Assembly (NCBI GenBank): GCA_015494155.1
Contig: WGBU01000070.1
Location: 1 to 64,000 of the forward strand
Length of the DNA: 64,000 bases
Reading direction: 5' to 3'
Source of the DNA: Deltaproteobacteria bacterium
GTDB lineage: Bacteria; Desulfobacterota; Dissulfuribacteria; Dissulfuribacterales; Dissulfuribacteraceae
Every line of letters starts with the position of its first letter. The stretch's first letter is position 1. Shown piece by piece: positions 43,655 through 54,563 of this stretch. Made by a program: the position numbers and the translations under genes. Under the pieces are notes generated by a model that worked only from the letters and a program-made list of their open reading frames with translations, was not told where the DNA came from and searched no databases.

Positions 43655-45214
43655 CTATTTGGCATATTCCACTGCCCTGGTCTCGCGAATCACAGTGACC
43701 TTGATCTGACCAGGATAACTCAGTTCACTCTCAATCTTTTTGGCCACATCCCTGCTAAGGAGAAGTGCCTCCTCGTCTGAGACCTTCGAGCTCTCAACCA
43801 TAATCCTGATCTCACGTCCTGCCTGGATGGCATAGGATTTTTGCACCCCAGGGAAGGAGCGTGCAATATTCTCCAGGTCCTGGAGCCTCTTTACATAGGT
43901 CTCGAGCATCTCTTTTCTGGCACCGGGTCTAGCCCCAGAGAGGGCGTCTGCTGCCTGTACAAGCACTGCAATCTCGGTCTCTGGCTTTACATCTTCGTGG
44001 TGGGCTGCGATGGCATGGACCACATCCTCACTCTCACCATATTTCCTTGCTATGTCTGCACCGATAAGGGCGTGTGGCCCCTCAACCTCGTGATCCACGG
44101 CCTTTCCAAGATCGTGTAACAGGCCTGCCCGCTTTGCCTTCTTCTCATCCAGCCCCAGTTCAGCTGCCATGATACCGGCCAAAAAAGCCACCTCAACAGA
44201 GTGCTGGAGCACATTTTGGGCAAAACTCGTACGGTATTTCAACTTCCCCAAGAGCCTTACGAGCTCTGGATGGATTCCATAGACACCTACGTCGAAGGTG
44301 GCCTGTTCACCAGCCTCTCTAATGGTGACATCCAGTTCCTTTTCCACTTTCTGAACTACTTCTTCAATCCTGGCTGGATGTATCCTCCCATCTGCCACCA
44401 GACGCTCCAGGGCGATCCTGGCCACTTCTCTCCGGATGGGATTAAAGCCTGACAAGAGCACTGCCTCTGGCGTATCATCGATTATTAGGTCAACACCCGT
44501 GGCGGCCTCTAGGGCACGAATGTTTCTCCCTTCTCGACCGATTATGCGCCCTTTCATCTCATCGCTTGGAAGTGCAACAACAGAGACCGTCCTCTCTGCC
44601 ACAAAGTCACCAGCATACCTAGATATAGCCAGTGAAATGATCTCCCTTGCCTTCTTCTCTGCCTGTTCTCTAGTCTCTGTCTCAACCTTTTTCAGTAAAC
44701 GTGCAGCATCTTGGCGTATGTCTTGTTCTACCAGTTTAAGTAGGTGCTCCTTTGCCTCCTGCTGGGTCATGTTGGAGATCTTTTCTAGTTGTGCCTTTGC
44801 CTCTGCCCTTATGGACTCGAGTTCCTTTTCCTGTTCGTGAAGTCTCGTCTCTACTCCCTTTAATGCCGTCTCTTTCTCGAGGATTTCAATCTCTTTTCTA
44901 TCGATTAACTCCTGTTTCTTGTCAAGCTGGACCTCTTTTTGCTGAAGTCTCTTTTCTAGGGTATTTAACTCCCGTTTTTTCTCCTTTATCTCCTCTTCTG
45001 TCTCTTTACGCAGTTTATAGGCATCTTCTTTGCCCTGGACCAGGGCGTCTTTTTTGATGCGCTCTGCCTCTTCCCTGGCCCTTGAGATGAGGAGCTCCGC
45101 CTCCTTTTGGTGTTGGGCAATATCAAACCTGGCGCTCCTCTTACCAATTGTAATTCCAATCGCAACGCCAATACCAAGACATACAAGACCCGTTATCAGG
45201 TAAACAATCTCCAT
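43655..45214 (-). CDS. rny: Ribonuclease Y
   Basis: RNase Y is a membrane-anchored endonuclease that starts mRNA decay. An N-terminal transmembrane helix (about 3-25) is followed by a long coiled coil to about residue 195, a KH domain with [15 protein letters not shown], and an HD domain with the metal motif [13 protein letters not shown] choose ATG 45214, because GGAGGTG is 9 bases upstream; the GTG at 45226 lies inside that ribosome binding site. Length (519) is normal. It stands downstream of the 6S RNA gene. Confidence 0.97.
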   Translation of the reverse strand: MEIVYLITGLVCLGIGVAIGITIGKRSARFDIAQHQKEAELLISRAREEAERIKKDALVQGKEDAYKLRKETEEEIKEKKRELNTLEKRLQQKEVQLDKKQELIDRKEIEILEKETALKGVETRLHEQEKELESIRAEAKAQLEKISNMTQQEAKEHLLKLVEQDIRQDAARLLKKVETETREQAEKKAREIISLAISRYAGDFVAERTVSVVALPSDEMKGRIIGREGRNIRALEAATGVDLIIDDTPEAVLLSGFNPIRREVARIALERLVADGRIHPARIEEVVQKVEKELDVTIREAGEQATFDVGVYGIHPELVRLLGKLKYRTSFAQNVLQHSVEVAFLAGIMAAELGLDEKKAKRAGLLHDLGKAVDHEVEGPHALIGADIARKYGESEDVVHAIAAHHEDVKPETEIAVLVQAADALSGARPGARKEMLETYVKRLQDLENIARSFPGVQKSYAIQAGREIRIMVESSKVSDEEALLLSRDVAKKIESELSYPGQIKVTVIRETRAVEYAK

Positions 45215-45534
45215 TTCGGGTGTCACCTCCCATTGCTATTGAGGATGGCCACACCCCAATGCCCATATTATGGGTCCTTCCTGAGCTCCATACCGGTCCA
45301 GGTGGAAATAAAAAGAGTTTTTTGTGATGAGACTAAAAGTCTAGACGATATCTAAGAACTAATTCTTATTTTTTTATTGATTAAACAATTCTTCAAACTT
45401 TTATATATCCTATCTGGTCCCCAAGCGTAACCAGAAAAATTAGTCTCAGTAGCCTAAATAAGATCTTCTCCTTTTATTTCCAGCCTAGCACCGAACAAAA
45501 AATATATAAGAACCCAGATTGGGGTTATAGCCTC
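45215..45534. other. Long leader / intergenic region between 6S RNA and rny
   Basis: No gene is seen in these roughly 320 bases. It is A/T-rich and should hold the rny promoter. A weak stem AACCC/GGGTT (45511-45526) followed on the minus strand by a T-rich run could end 6S transcription, and a short CTGGT/ACCAG hairpin lies near 45415-45435. I see no riboswitch that I recognise. Confidence 0.4.
45504..45526 (-). terminator. Weak terminator after 6S RNA
   Basis: On the minus strand AACCC-loop-GGGTT (45526-45511) is followed by CTTATATATTTTTT. The stem is only 5 bp, so confidence is low. Confidence 0.35.
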
Positions 45535-45727
45535 AAAATACCCCCGCTTGTGCCGTGTCTACAGGGTTCATTGAACCTGACAGAGTCAGGTGGGTGTCTC
45601 ATCCGCAAGGCATCAGACAGGGCTGTTATCCCCGTCATCAGCCAGCGAAGCGGAGACCCCCTTGTATGGGGTGTTGGCTCAACGAACTTCCTGTTTGATC
45701 ACGGTCACAGCAGGGGAACCGCTTCAC
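45535..45727 (-). ncRNA. ssrS: 6S RNA
   Basis: The reverse complement folds as one long closed rod: 5' CCCC-GCUGUG-CCGUG near 45716-45700 pairs with 3' CACGG-CACA-AGC-GGGG near 45562-45541. The central part aligns by eye with E. coli 6S RNA, including UGAGCCAACACCCCAUAC, then CUCCGCUUCGCUGG, GCCUUGCGGAUGAGAC, and the GGUUCAAUGAACC hairpin opposite the bubble. 6S RNA binds housekeeping RNA polymerase as an open-promoter mimic in stationary phase. It lies directly after zapA, its usual neighbour. End points are approximate. Confidence 0.85.
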
Positions 45728-45788
45728 AAGTTTATTTTAATATACTACATTTGTGCAAAAACGCAAAAAGCATTTTTTAGGTGTGAAT

Positions 45789-46061
45789 TCAACTGGTTGG
45801 AAGTTTTTTTAAGAGATTCTCTACCCTGTGCTCAAAGGCGGTGAGTTCCTTTTTGGCCAGAAAATAGTCCTTGGCCACTGAAAGTACAGTAAGCACAATC
45901 TGTTTATGGGCAGGAAGTCCGGGGTGTTCTTTGACTATCTGTTCAGCTACCTGCTCCACGTAGGACACAATGTGCTTGAGATCTACCTCATCTGTCTGCC
46001 GTTGGGACAGATAATAGGTATGACCAAAGAATTCAAGTCTTACCTTTTGGCCCTGCTGCAC
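45789..46061 (-). CDS. zapA: Cell division protein ZapA
   Basis: The 90-residue protein binds and bundles FtsZ at midcell. It starts with RLEFFGHTYYLSQRQTDEVDLKHIVSYVEQVAEQI, the ZapA N-terminal domain, followed by a short coiled coil (about 50-85). It follows the ZapB-like gene by 9 bases and is followed by 6S RNA, an arrangement seen in many Proteobacteria. Confidence 0.88.
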   Translation of the reverse strand: MQQGQKVRLEFFGHTYYLSQRQTDEVDLKHIVSYVEQVAEQIVKEHPGLPAHKQIVLTVLSVAKDYFLAKKELTAFEHRVENLLKKLPTS

Positions 46062-46070
46062 TAGGTTACC

Positions 46071-46385
46071 TTAGAAGAGTGGCTTTTCGCCCGATGCCCC
46101 CTCTTCCACCACTATGTCAGGCCCTGAGTCATCCCGGCCCTCAGGGTCGGCCTCTGTAGTTGGAGAAGGGGCCTCAGAGGAAAGGCCCTCTATCTTGTCC
46201 AATATGGACTTTATCTTCCCAAGTGCCGCCTCCTTCTGGGACTCAAGCTCCTGGACACGGCCCCTTACCTCGCTTAGTTCCCTCTCAAGGGCCCTTTTCT
46301 CCTCCTCCAGGGTATTGATCCTAACTAGTAGCCCATCGACCTTTTTTTCTAATAGTATTATGAGATCCTGTTCCATAGATATCAC
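46071..46385 (-). CDS. ZapB-like coiled-coil cell division protein
   Basis: The 104-residue protein has a continuous coiled coil at residues 5-65 (LLEKKVDGLLVRINTLEEEK onward) and an acidic, probably disordered tail with a GEKPLF end. Position before zapA and the 60-residue coiled coil suggest ZapB, which bridges ZapA-FtsZ to chromosome-organising factors. It overlaps the glmU-like gene by 4 bases. Confidence 0.7.
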   Translation of the reverse strand: MISMEQDLIILLEKKVDGLLVRINTLEEEKRALERELSEVRGRVQELESQKEAALGKIKSILDKIEGLSSEAPSPTTEADPEGRDDSGPDIVVEEGASGEKPLF

Positions 46386-47350
46386 TCCTCGCTCATCATT
46401 GTATATGGTGGAAGGTGCGCACCTTTTTGAATGGTCACATTCTCAATGTAAGAAAACGCACCTATAATAGCACCTTTTCCTATGCGCGTCTTCCCCTTTA
46501 TGACCGCAAATGGACCGATCACTACGTCATTTTCAATCTCTACCTCACTACCAATGAATGTTGACGTGGCCATTTGGAGCGTAACACCATTTTCCATGTG
46601 GCGCCTTCGAATCCTTTCTAACAAGACCGCCTCTGCCTTTGAAAGATCGAGCCTTGAGTTTACACCGAGTGCCTCTGTGGAATCCTCTACTTCATAGGCA
46701 CCAACCCTAAGACCAGCATCCTTCAATATTCCAACAAGATCCGTGAGATAATATTCACCCTGTCTGTTTTTATTGTCTATCTTGTCTAGGAAGTCAAATA
46801 ACAGTCTATTTTCAACCAAATAGGTCCCTGTGTTAACCTCTTTGATCTGCCTCTCCTCTGGGGTTGCGTCCTTTTCTTCGACTATACGAAGGACTGTGCC
46901 ATCAGTTGAACGGACAATCCGCCCATAACCAGTAGGTTCGTCAAGGGAGGTAGAGAGTATTGTAAGGTGATTTCTATTATCCCTATGAGACTTGTAAAAT
47001 GCCGATATGGTATCTCTTCTAAAAAGGGGCATGTCTCCACACATGATGAGAGAGTGTCCTACATTTTGGTCTAAGAGAGAAAGGGCGCAGGAGACGGCAT
47101 GGCCAGTGCCAAGTTGCTCCTCCTGCCTAACAGAGCTAACACCAAAGGCGCTCAGATAGGCCTCTACAGCCTCACTACCATGACCTACTACGACGACAAT
47201 GCGCTGGCATGACAGTCCCCTTAGGAGTCGTAATGGATAGTAAATAAGGGGTTTATCAACCAAGGTATGGAGCACCTTTGGGAGGCTGGAGCGCATACGC
47301 GTTCCCTTGCCTGCAGCAAGTACTATTGCTGTACAATCTCTTAGAGACAT
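46382..47350 (-). CDS. GlmU-like N-acetylglucosamine-1-phosphate uridyltransferase with short hexapeptide domain
   Basis: The 322-residue protein has a complete nucleotidyltransferase domain: AIVLAAGKGTRMRSSLPKVLH near the N-terminus, LGTGHAVSCAL, CGDMPLF and the EVNTGTYLVENRLLFDFL block. The left-handed beta-helix is only about 80 residues, so the acetyltransferase half of full GlmU (about 450 residues) is missing. The next gene follows with a 4-base overlap and no trace of the missing part, so this is not a fresh frameshift. It probably makes UDP-GlcNAc from GlcNAc-1-P, needing a separate acetyltransferase. The start is ATG 47350; a TTG at 47380 falls in the preceding terminator. Confidence 0.85.
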   Translation of the reverse strand: MSLRDCTAIVLAAGKGTRMRSSLPKVLHTLVDKPLIYYPLRLLRGLSCQRIVVVVGHGSEAVEAYLSAFGVSSVRQEEQLGTGHAVSCALSLLDQNVGHSLIMCGDMPLFRRDTISAFYKSHRDNRNHLTILSTSLDEPTGYGRIVRSTDGTVLRIVEEKDATPEERQIKEVNTGTYLVENRLLFDFLDKIDNKNRQGEYYLTDLVGILKDAGLRVGAYEVEDSTEALGVNSRLDLSKAEAVLLERIRRRHMENGVTLQMATSTFIGSEVEIENDVVIGPFAVIKGKTRIGKGAIIGAFSYIENVTIQKGAHLPPYTMMSEE

Positions 47351-47366
47351 TTTGCCCTCAATAGTC

Positions 47367-47396
47367 AAAAAAAAGGGCAAGCCTATCTGCTTGCCC
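47367..47396 (-). terminator. Terminator of the F1 operon
   Basis: GGGCAAGC (47375-47382) pairs with GCTTGCCC (47389-47396) and is followed on the minus strand by eight T (47374-47367). It lies 28 bases after atpC and 16 bases before the glmU-like start codon. Confidence 0.9.
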
Positions 47397-47424
47397 TCTG
47401 TTTTCCTATATCCTTTTTTTACGC

Positions 47425-47844
47425 TTAGTGGCCAGACTCTTTTGCCACCTTTAGGCGTGTGAGTGCCCTCTGAAGTGCTGCCTTAGCGCGTGCCTCGTCT
47501 ATTTCCGCCCGTCCTGCAGCCGCCTCCTGGAGCCTCTTTTCAGCCCGTTCCTTGGCGCGAAGGGCGCGTTCCACATCTATCTCCTCGGCCCTTTCAGCAG
47601 CCTCTGCCAGGACCGTCATCTTATTATTGGAGACCTCACAGAAGCCTCCACTCACAGCATATCTGGCGACATTTCCATCATTTGACACCCTCATTTCACC
47701 TATTTTTAGAGAGGCCAGTAAGGGTGCGTGATTGGCCATGACGCCGAACTCGCCATCCTCTCCAGGGGCTGTGGCGAGGTCGACCTCCTCACTCACTACC
47801 AGTCTGCTCGGTGTCACGACTTCTAATACCAGTTTGTTTGCCAT
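47425..47844 (-). CDS. atpC: ATP synthase subunit epsilon
   Basis: The 139-residue subunit has the N-terminal beta-sandwich (LVLEVVTPSRLVVSEEVDLATAPGEDGEFGV) and a C-terminal helical pair that can block rotation in other species. It ends the b'-b-delta-alpha-gamma-beta-epsilon operon, 15 bases after atpD. Confidence 0.96.
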   Translation of the reverse strand: MANKLVLEVVTPSRLVVSEEVDLATAPGEDGEFGVMANHAPLLASLKIGEMRVSNDGNVARYAVSGGFCEVSNNKMTVLAEAAERAEEIDVERALRAKERAEKRLQEAAAGRAEIDEARAKAALQRALTRLKVAKESGH

Positions 47845-47859
47845 AGCTCTTACCTATTG

Positions 47860-50180
<2,321 letters not shown>

Positions 50181-50196
50181 GTTCTTTCCCCGCTAA

Positions 50197-51723
50197 CTAC
50201 TTGATATTACGATTGGCCTTGAACTGCTGCACGAAGTCTGAGATCGTCTTATTCATCTTCTTATCCAGGGCGTCATCAATGGCCTGTTTGTCTCTGAGCT
50301 CCTGGAACACATCGGGCTTTTCCTTTTCGATATAATCGTACAGTTCCTTTTCAAAGTCTTGTAGTACGTCCACTGGTAGCTCGTCCAGCAGGCCACGGGT
50401 ACCAGCGTAGATTATCGTGACCTGTTTTTCCATGGGCAGAGGCTGATACTGTGGTTGCTTTAGGATCTCCACTAGTCTCTCACCCCTACGGAGCTGCTGC
50501 TGTGTTGCTTTGTCGAGGTCGCTACCGAACTGAGCAAATGCTGCAAGCTCCCTGTACTGCGCCAAATCGAGGCGGAGTGTACCGGCGACCTGCTTCATGG
50601 CCTTTACCTGGGCAGCACCTCCAACCCTGGAGACGGAAAGACCGACGTTAATGGCAGGGCGCACACCAGCGAAGAATAGTCCTGGCTCCAGGTAAACCTG
50701 GCCATCTGTAATGGAAATCACGTTAGTTGGAATATATGCTGACACGTCACCCTGCTGGGTCTCAATAATTGGAAGTGCTGTGAGACTGCCAGCACCCAGG
50801 TCATCATTTAATTTTGCTGCCCTCTCTAGGAGCCTAGAGTGGTTGTAGAAGATGTCACCAGGATATGCCTCACGTCCTGGCGGACGCCTGAGGAGTAGTG
50901 ACATTTCCCTGTAGGCCACAGCCTGCTTTGACAGGTCATCATAGATGATGAGGGCGTGTTTACCATTGTCGCGGAAGTACTCTCCCATGGCACATCCTGA
51001 AAATGCGCTCAGGTACTGGAGTGACGCAGGTTCACTTGCACTGGCTGCAACAACTGTAGTGTAGTCCATGGCGCCATGCCGCCTGAGGGCCTCGACAACC
51101 AAGGCCACTGTTGCCTGCTTTTGGCCAATGGCTACATAGATACAATAGACATCAGTGTCCTTCTGAGCCAGTATGGCATCGACGCCAATGGCTGTCTTAC
51201 CAATCTGACGGTCACCGATGATCAACTCGCGCTGGCCGCGGCCAATGGGTGTCATGGAGTCGATGGCCTTCAGCCCTGTGTAGCAGGGTTCGTGCACTGG
51301 CTTTCTCTCGATAACACCAGGTGCCTTCATCTCGATCCTGCGGTACTCTGAGGCATTTATGGGGCCCTTTCCATCAATGGGGTTTCCAAGGGCGTCTACG
51401 ACGCGCCCCAGAAGGGCCTCACCCACGGGCACCTGGGCGATCTTGCCAGTACGCTTGACCAGGTCGCCTTCCTTGATCTGTGTACAGTCACCCATGACTG
51501 CCACACCGACGTTGTCCTGCTCAAGGTTAAGGGCAACCCCCATAATGCCACCAGGGAACTCCAGGAGCTCCATGGCCATGCAGTTCCTCACCCCATAAAC
51601 ACGGGCAATGTTGTCACCTACGGACAGCACTGTACCCGTTTCGGCGAGGTCTATCTTTTTCTCATAGTCCTGAATCTGTTTCTTGATTATGTCACTTATT
51701 TCTGCTGCTTTTATCTGTGCCAT
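50197..51723 (-). CDS. atpA: ATP synthase subunit alpha
   Basis: The 508-residue non-catalytic F1 subunit has the P-loop GDRQIGKT near residue 170 and the alpha-type [30 protein letters not shown] block with the arginine finger region [15 protein letters not shown]. Its start overlaps the atpH stop by one base. Confidence 0.98.
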   Translation of the reverse strand: MAQIKAAEISDIIKKQIQDYEKKIDLAETGTVLSVGDNIARVYGVRNCMAMELLEFPGGIMGVALNLEQDNVGVAVMGDCTQIKEGDLVKRTGKIAQVPVGEALLGRVVDALGNPIDGKGPINASEYRRIEMKAPGVIERKPVHEPCYTGLKAIDSMTPIGRGQRELIIGDRQIGKTAIGVDAILAQKDTDVYCIYVAIGQKQATVALVVEALRRHGAMDYTTVVAASASEPASLQYLSAFSGCAMGEYFRDNGKHALIIYDDLSKQAVAYREMSLLLRRPPGREAYPGDIFYNHSRLLERAAKLNDDLGAGSLTALPIIETQQGDVSAYIPTNVISITDGQVYLEPGLFFAGVRPAINVGLSVSRVGGAAQVKAMKQVAGTLRLDLAQYRELAAFAQFGSDLDKATQQQLRRGERLVEILKQPQYQPLPMEKQVTIIYAGTRGLLDELPVDVLQDFEKELYDYIEKEKPDVFQELRDKQAIDDALDKKMNKTISDFVQQFKANRNIK

Positions 51724-52274
51724 TATCCGAGTTCACCCCTCCCTATGGATTCTTTGAAGCCTTGTAGTTGGCTCCTTATACTGCCATCCCATACCATGTC
51801 GCCGATGTGGGCTACCACGCCGCCGATAATGGCTGGGTCTTCTTCCAATTCCAGGACAACGTCCTTGCCCGTGACCTTTGCAAGCATTTCCTTTAGCTTT
51901 CCCTTGAGGTCGTCGGGCATTGGCACGGCCGTCTTCACAACCGCGCGGACAACTCCCATCTCTTCGTCCATGAACTCCTGATAGTGCTTCTGGATGGCCT
52001 TTATAGCCTGGATGCGCCTCCTCTCTACGAGGAGTTGCATGAATTTGGTTAGTTCTTCACTTGCATTGACAGCTTTGAGGATTTCTTCGACGATCTGCGA
52101 CTTCAAGTCTGGAGGAAACACCGGACTTTCCAGCGCCTCTTCCACCTCTGGCTCTGACGCCAGATAAGAGACTATCGCAGAGAGTTGGTCGGCAAACTCC
52201 TCTAGCTTCCCTGCCTCTTTGCCAATGGCAAAGAGCGCCCTCGCATATCTTCTGGCAACGATTGAGCTAATCAA
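51723..52274 (-). CDS. atpH: ATP synthase subunit delta
   Basis: This 183-residue stator subunit connects the b/b' stalk to F1. It starts with [22 protein letters not shown], the usual N-terminal helix bundle, and ends with [26 protein letters not shown]. It overlaps both neighbours by a few bases. Confidence 0.95.
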   Translation of the reverse strand: MISSIVARRYARALFAIGKEAGKLEEFADQLSAIVSYLASEPEVEEALESPVFPPDLKSQIVEEILKAVNASEELTKFMQLLVERRRIQAIKAIQKHYQEFMDEEMGVVRAVVKTAVPMPDDLKGKLKEMLAKVTGKDVVLELEEDPAIIGGVVAHIGDMVWDGSIRSQLQGFKESIGRGELG

Positions 52275-52969
52275 TTCTTGGTCACCACCTTTTCTAAGTA
52301 TTCACTGATGAGCTTATGATGATCTTGCTCAGTCAGGTTTTTCCTTATTATATCTTCAGCCATCTTTACTGCTAGGTCGGCCACTTCTTGCTGGAGCTCG
52401 TGGCGCGCCTTCTCAAGCTCTTGCTGCACAAAGAGTTCGGCCTGCGCCTTAATACGCTCCGCCGCCTCTTTTGCCTGTTGAATGATCTTCTCTTTTTCTG
52501 CCTCACCTTGCTGGATAAAGGTATTTAGGATGCGCTCTGCCTCTTTGTCCATCTTGGCAAGCTTCTTTTCATATTCAGCATACTTCCGTTCTGCCTCCTT
52601 CTTCTTTTCATCTAGTTCCTTGAAGGAGTTCTCTATCTCTTCGGTTCGAGATTTAAGGGCGTTGGCGACAGGGGCCTTCAACAACTTTACTAACACAACC
52701 ACCAGGATGGCAAAATTGAGACAGTGCCAGACGAAGTTCATCACCTGTCCGTGGGTGAGTCCGTGGTGCTCCCCGTGTGCCGCAGCACCGGCTTCTCCAT
52801 GGGTGGCATGGGCAGCTGCCTCACCCCCAGCCTCACCATGGTGTGCCATGGCACTTTCATGGTGCACCCCAGCACCCTCCTCCACAGCAAATGTAGAGGC
52901 AACCGACATGGGCCATCCGCTTACGATTATGGCAGTTAATACAATTCCCAAAAGACTCTTTAGGTTCAT
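52271..52969 (-). CDS. atpF: ATP synthase subunit b with exported His-rich extension
   Basis: The 232-residue b subunit has an added N-terminus: a signal-like hydrophobic stretch (residues 5-28), then about 45 residues rich in His, Ala, Gly and Glu (GVHHESAMAHHGEAGGEA, then THGEAGAAAHGEHHGLTHGQ). The normal b transmembrane helix (about 83-103) and the long stalk coiled coil follow. The His-rich arm should face the periplasm and holds about ten His, so it could bind metal. Whether the leader is cleaved is unknown. It directly follows atpF'. Confidence 0.93.
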   Translation of the reverse strand: MNLKSLLGIVLTAIIVSGWPMSVASTFAVEEGAGVHHESAMAHHGEAGGEAAAHATHGEAGAAAHGEHHGLTHGQVMNFVWHCLNFAILVVVLVKLLKAPVANALKSRTEEIENSFKELDEKKKEAERKYAEYEKKLAKMDKEAERILNTFIQQGEAEKEKIIQQAKEAAERIKAQAELFVQQELEKARHELQQEVADLAVKMAEDIIRKNLTEQDHHKLISEYLEKVVTKN

Positions 52970-53395
52970 TTATATTGCCCTCCCCAGGAGCTTCTGAGCA
53001 ATCTCCATCGCAAAGGCCTCTGCCTGCGCCTTCAGCTCTGCCCTCGCTGCCTCCACTTGGGCAGTGAGCTGGCCGAGCAACTCTTGCTTCTTCTGCGATG
53101 CCTCCTTTGTACTCTCCTCGATCAAGGCCTTTTCCTCCTCCCTGGCCTGGGCCTTGAGCTCCTCCCTCTTCTTCATCCCCTGAGAACGGGCACTAGCCAA
53201 TTTGGCATTAAAGTTCTCAAGGAGTTGATCTGCATTGCGCTCAAACCGTTCGGCCTCCTCCTTGATAGCGGCCATTTTGGACTCACGCTCTTGCAGCATC
53301 TGTCGAATGGGCTTGTAGAGGAGAGAATTAAGGACCACAATCAGGATGAGCATGCCTATTATCTGGAACCAGATAGAGGCGTCTATTGTTATCAT
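52970..53395 (-). CDS. ATP synthase subunit b'
   Basis: The 141-residue second b-type subunit has an N-terminal membrane helix (WFQIIGMLILIVVLNSLLYKPI) and a long stalk helix. It lacks the exported extension of its neighbour. The b/b' pair implies a heterodimeric stator, as in other Desulfobacterota and phototrophs. It is the first gene of the operon. An operator and a promoter lie 57-118 bases upstream. Confidence 0.93.
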   Translation of the reverse strand: MITIDASIWFQIIGMLILIVVLNSLLYKPIRQMLQERESKMAAIKEEAERFERNADQLLENFNAKLASARSQGMKKREELKAQAREEEKALIEESTKEASQKKQELLGQLTAQVEAARAELKAQAEAFAMEIAQKLLGRAI

Positions 53396-53451
53396 TGCCT
53401 GCCTCCCAACCTAATTTTTCTTAAATCCCTTTGTATATCAGACAATTAAAA

Positions 53452-53469
53452 AAAATGAACAATCATTCA
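53452..53469. promoter_or_regulatory. Palindromic operator upstream of the atpF' operon
   Basis: The plus strand reads AAAATGA-ACAA-TCATTCA: one perfect TGAATGA half-site (minus strand) and one diverged half-site, with 4-base spacing. It falls about +10 to +27 from the predicted start, downstream of the -10, as at sat and atpZ. Confidence 0.7.
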
Positions 53470-53484
53470 TTTTTTCAAAAAATG

Positions 53485-53513
53485 CTTTTACTCCATTATT
53501 TCCCCTATGTCAA
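53485..53513 (-). promoter_or_regulatory. Promoter of the atpF'-F-H-A-G-D-C operon
   Basis: On the minus strand TTGACA (53513-53508) and TAAAAG (53490-53485) are spaced by 17 bases; the start would be near 53478. A second, weaker candidate (TTGTTC 53462-53457 with GATATA 53439-53434, 17-base spacing) would put the operator on its -35. Confidence 0.6.
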
Positions 53514-53530
53514 TGCCTTTTAAGAAAAAA

Positions 53531-54172
53531 TTATTTACCGCGCACATTCCCCCAGATGATTTTATGCAATTGAAAACCCAGCCTTACAGGGAGCCTGTCC
53601 TCAATAATCCATTGAGCAAGCTCTCCAATATCCATCATACCCCAGGCAGGGGAAAAGTATACATTAGTGAAATTTTGAAGCCCGTGTCTTAGGGTCTTTG
53701 ATCGGGCAAACTCAAAGTCCTCTCTGTTAGTAATCACAAACTTGATGGCATCGTTTCTGCTGAGATAGCGCAGGTTTTCAGGCACCCAGGAGGCATTACT
53801 CCCGCTTCCAGGGGTCTTCCAGTCCACTGACTTTGACACATACTTTGGGACATCTGATAGCGACAGACTCCCGTTTGTCTCAAGGAGCACCTTTGCCCCA
53901 AGGTTAGCCAATTCTGCCATGAGATCGTACACCGGCCTTTGAAGCAATGGCTCTCCACCAGTCAATTGGACCAAGCGCACCCTTGAGGCCTTCCATCTCG
54001 CCACTAATTCCTGGCGAGAGAGTTCTTCGCCCTTCTCCCATGCATAGGCCGTATCACAGTAGGAACAGCGCAAATTGCACCCACTGAGCCTTATGAAGAA
54101 ACAGGGCTGGCCTACGAAAATGCCCTCACCTTGAAGACTCAAAAAGGTCTCAGAGACCTCTAGGGCCATCAT
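53531..54172 (-). CDS. queE: 7-carboxy-7-deazaguanine synthase (radical SAM)
   Basis: The enzyme makes the deazaguanine core of queuosine from the QueD product. Its cluster motif is C32-x3-C36-x2-C39 (GCNLRCSYCDTAY), and the N-terminus SLQGEGIFVGQPCFFIRLSG is diagnostic. I choose ATG 54172, overlapping the queD stop as ATGA; a TTG at 54181 is in frame. Length (213) is normal. Confidence 0.95.
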   Translation of the reverse strand: MMALEVSETFLSLQGEGIFVGQPCFFIRLSGCNLRCSYCDTAYAWEKGEELSRQELVARWKASRVRLVQLTGGEPLLQRPVYDLMAELANLGAKVLLETNGSLSLSDVPKYVSKSVDWKTPGSGSNASWVPENLRYLSRNDAIKFVITNREDFEFARSKTLRHGLQNFTNVYFSPAWGMMDIGELAQWIIEDRLPVRLGFQLHKIIWGNVRGK

Positions 54173-54543
54173 TCTTCCCAATAAGTTACGCCAGTCTTTG
54201 GGGTCTCACACACTGTGACCCGATCTATCCTCACGCCATCAAAGGGGGCAAGTCCTGTTTTCACCTGCTCGTAGATAAAACGGGCGATGTTTTCACTGGA
54301 TGGATTTCGCTCTTTAAAGGCGGGATGTTCGTTGATATTCGTATGATCGAGCTCATCCAATACCCGATCTACTATTCTTTTGAGGTCTCTAAAATCTATC
54401 CCTACATCAATATCATTCAGTCCTGCGGTCCTCACATATACCCGCACAATCCAGTTGTGCCCATGGAGGTGTTCGCAGTTACCTGGATAGTCCCTGAGAT
54501 AATGGGCTGCTGCAAAATCTCTCTCCACAAAGACCTCATACAT
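54169..54543 (-). CDS. queD: 6-carboxy-5,6,7,8-tetrahydropterin synthase
   Basis: The 124-residue enzyme converts 7,8-dihydroneopterin triphosphate in queuosine synthesis. The zinc ligands H14, H27 and H29 and the catalytic C23 are seen in FAAAHYLRDYPGNCEHLHGHN. It is coupled to queE by a 4-base overlap. queC and queF are not in the window. Confidence 0.95.
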   Translation of the reverse strand: MYEVFVERDFAAAHYLRDYPGNCEHLHGHNWIVRVYVRTAGLNDIDVGIDFRDLKRIVDRVLDELDHTNINEHPAFKERNPSSENIARFIYEQVKTGLAPFDGVRIDRVTVCETPKTGVTYWEE

Positions 54544-54563
54544 GCTATCCGTCTCCTTTTTGT

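Noticed and set aside
45227-45534. Riboswitch or CRISPR repeats in the long rny leader
   Set aside because: It is A/T-rich with only short weak stems and no repeated spacer pattern.
46382-47350. Frameshifted or truncated pseudogene of glmU
   Set aside because: The downstream gene is in place with a 4-base overlap and no frame carries the missing acetyltransferase residues, so the short form looks stable.
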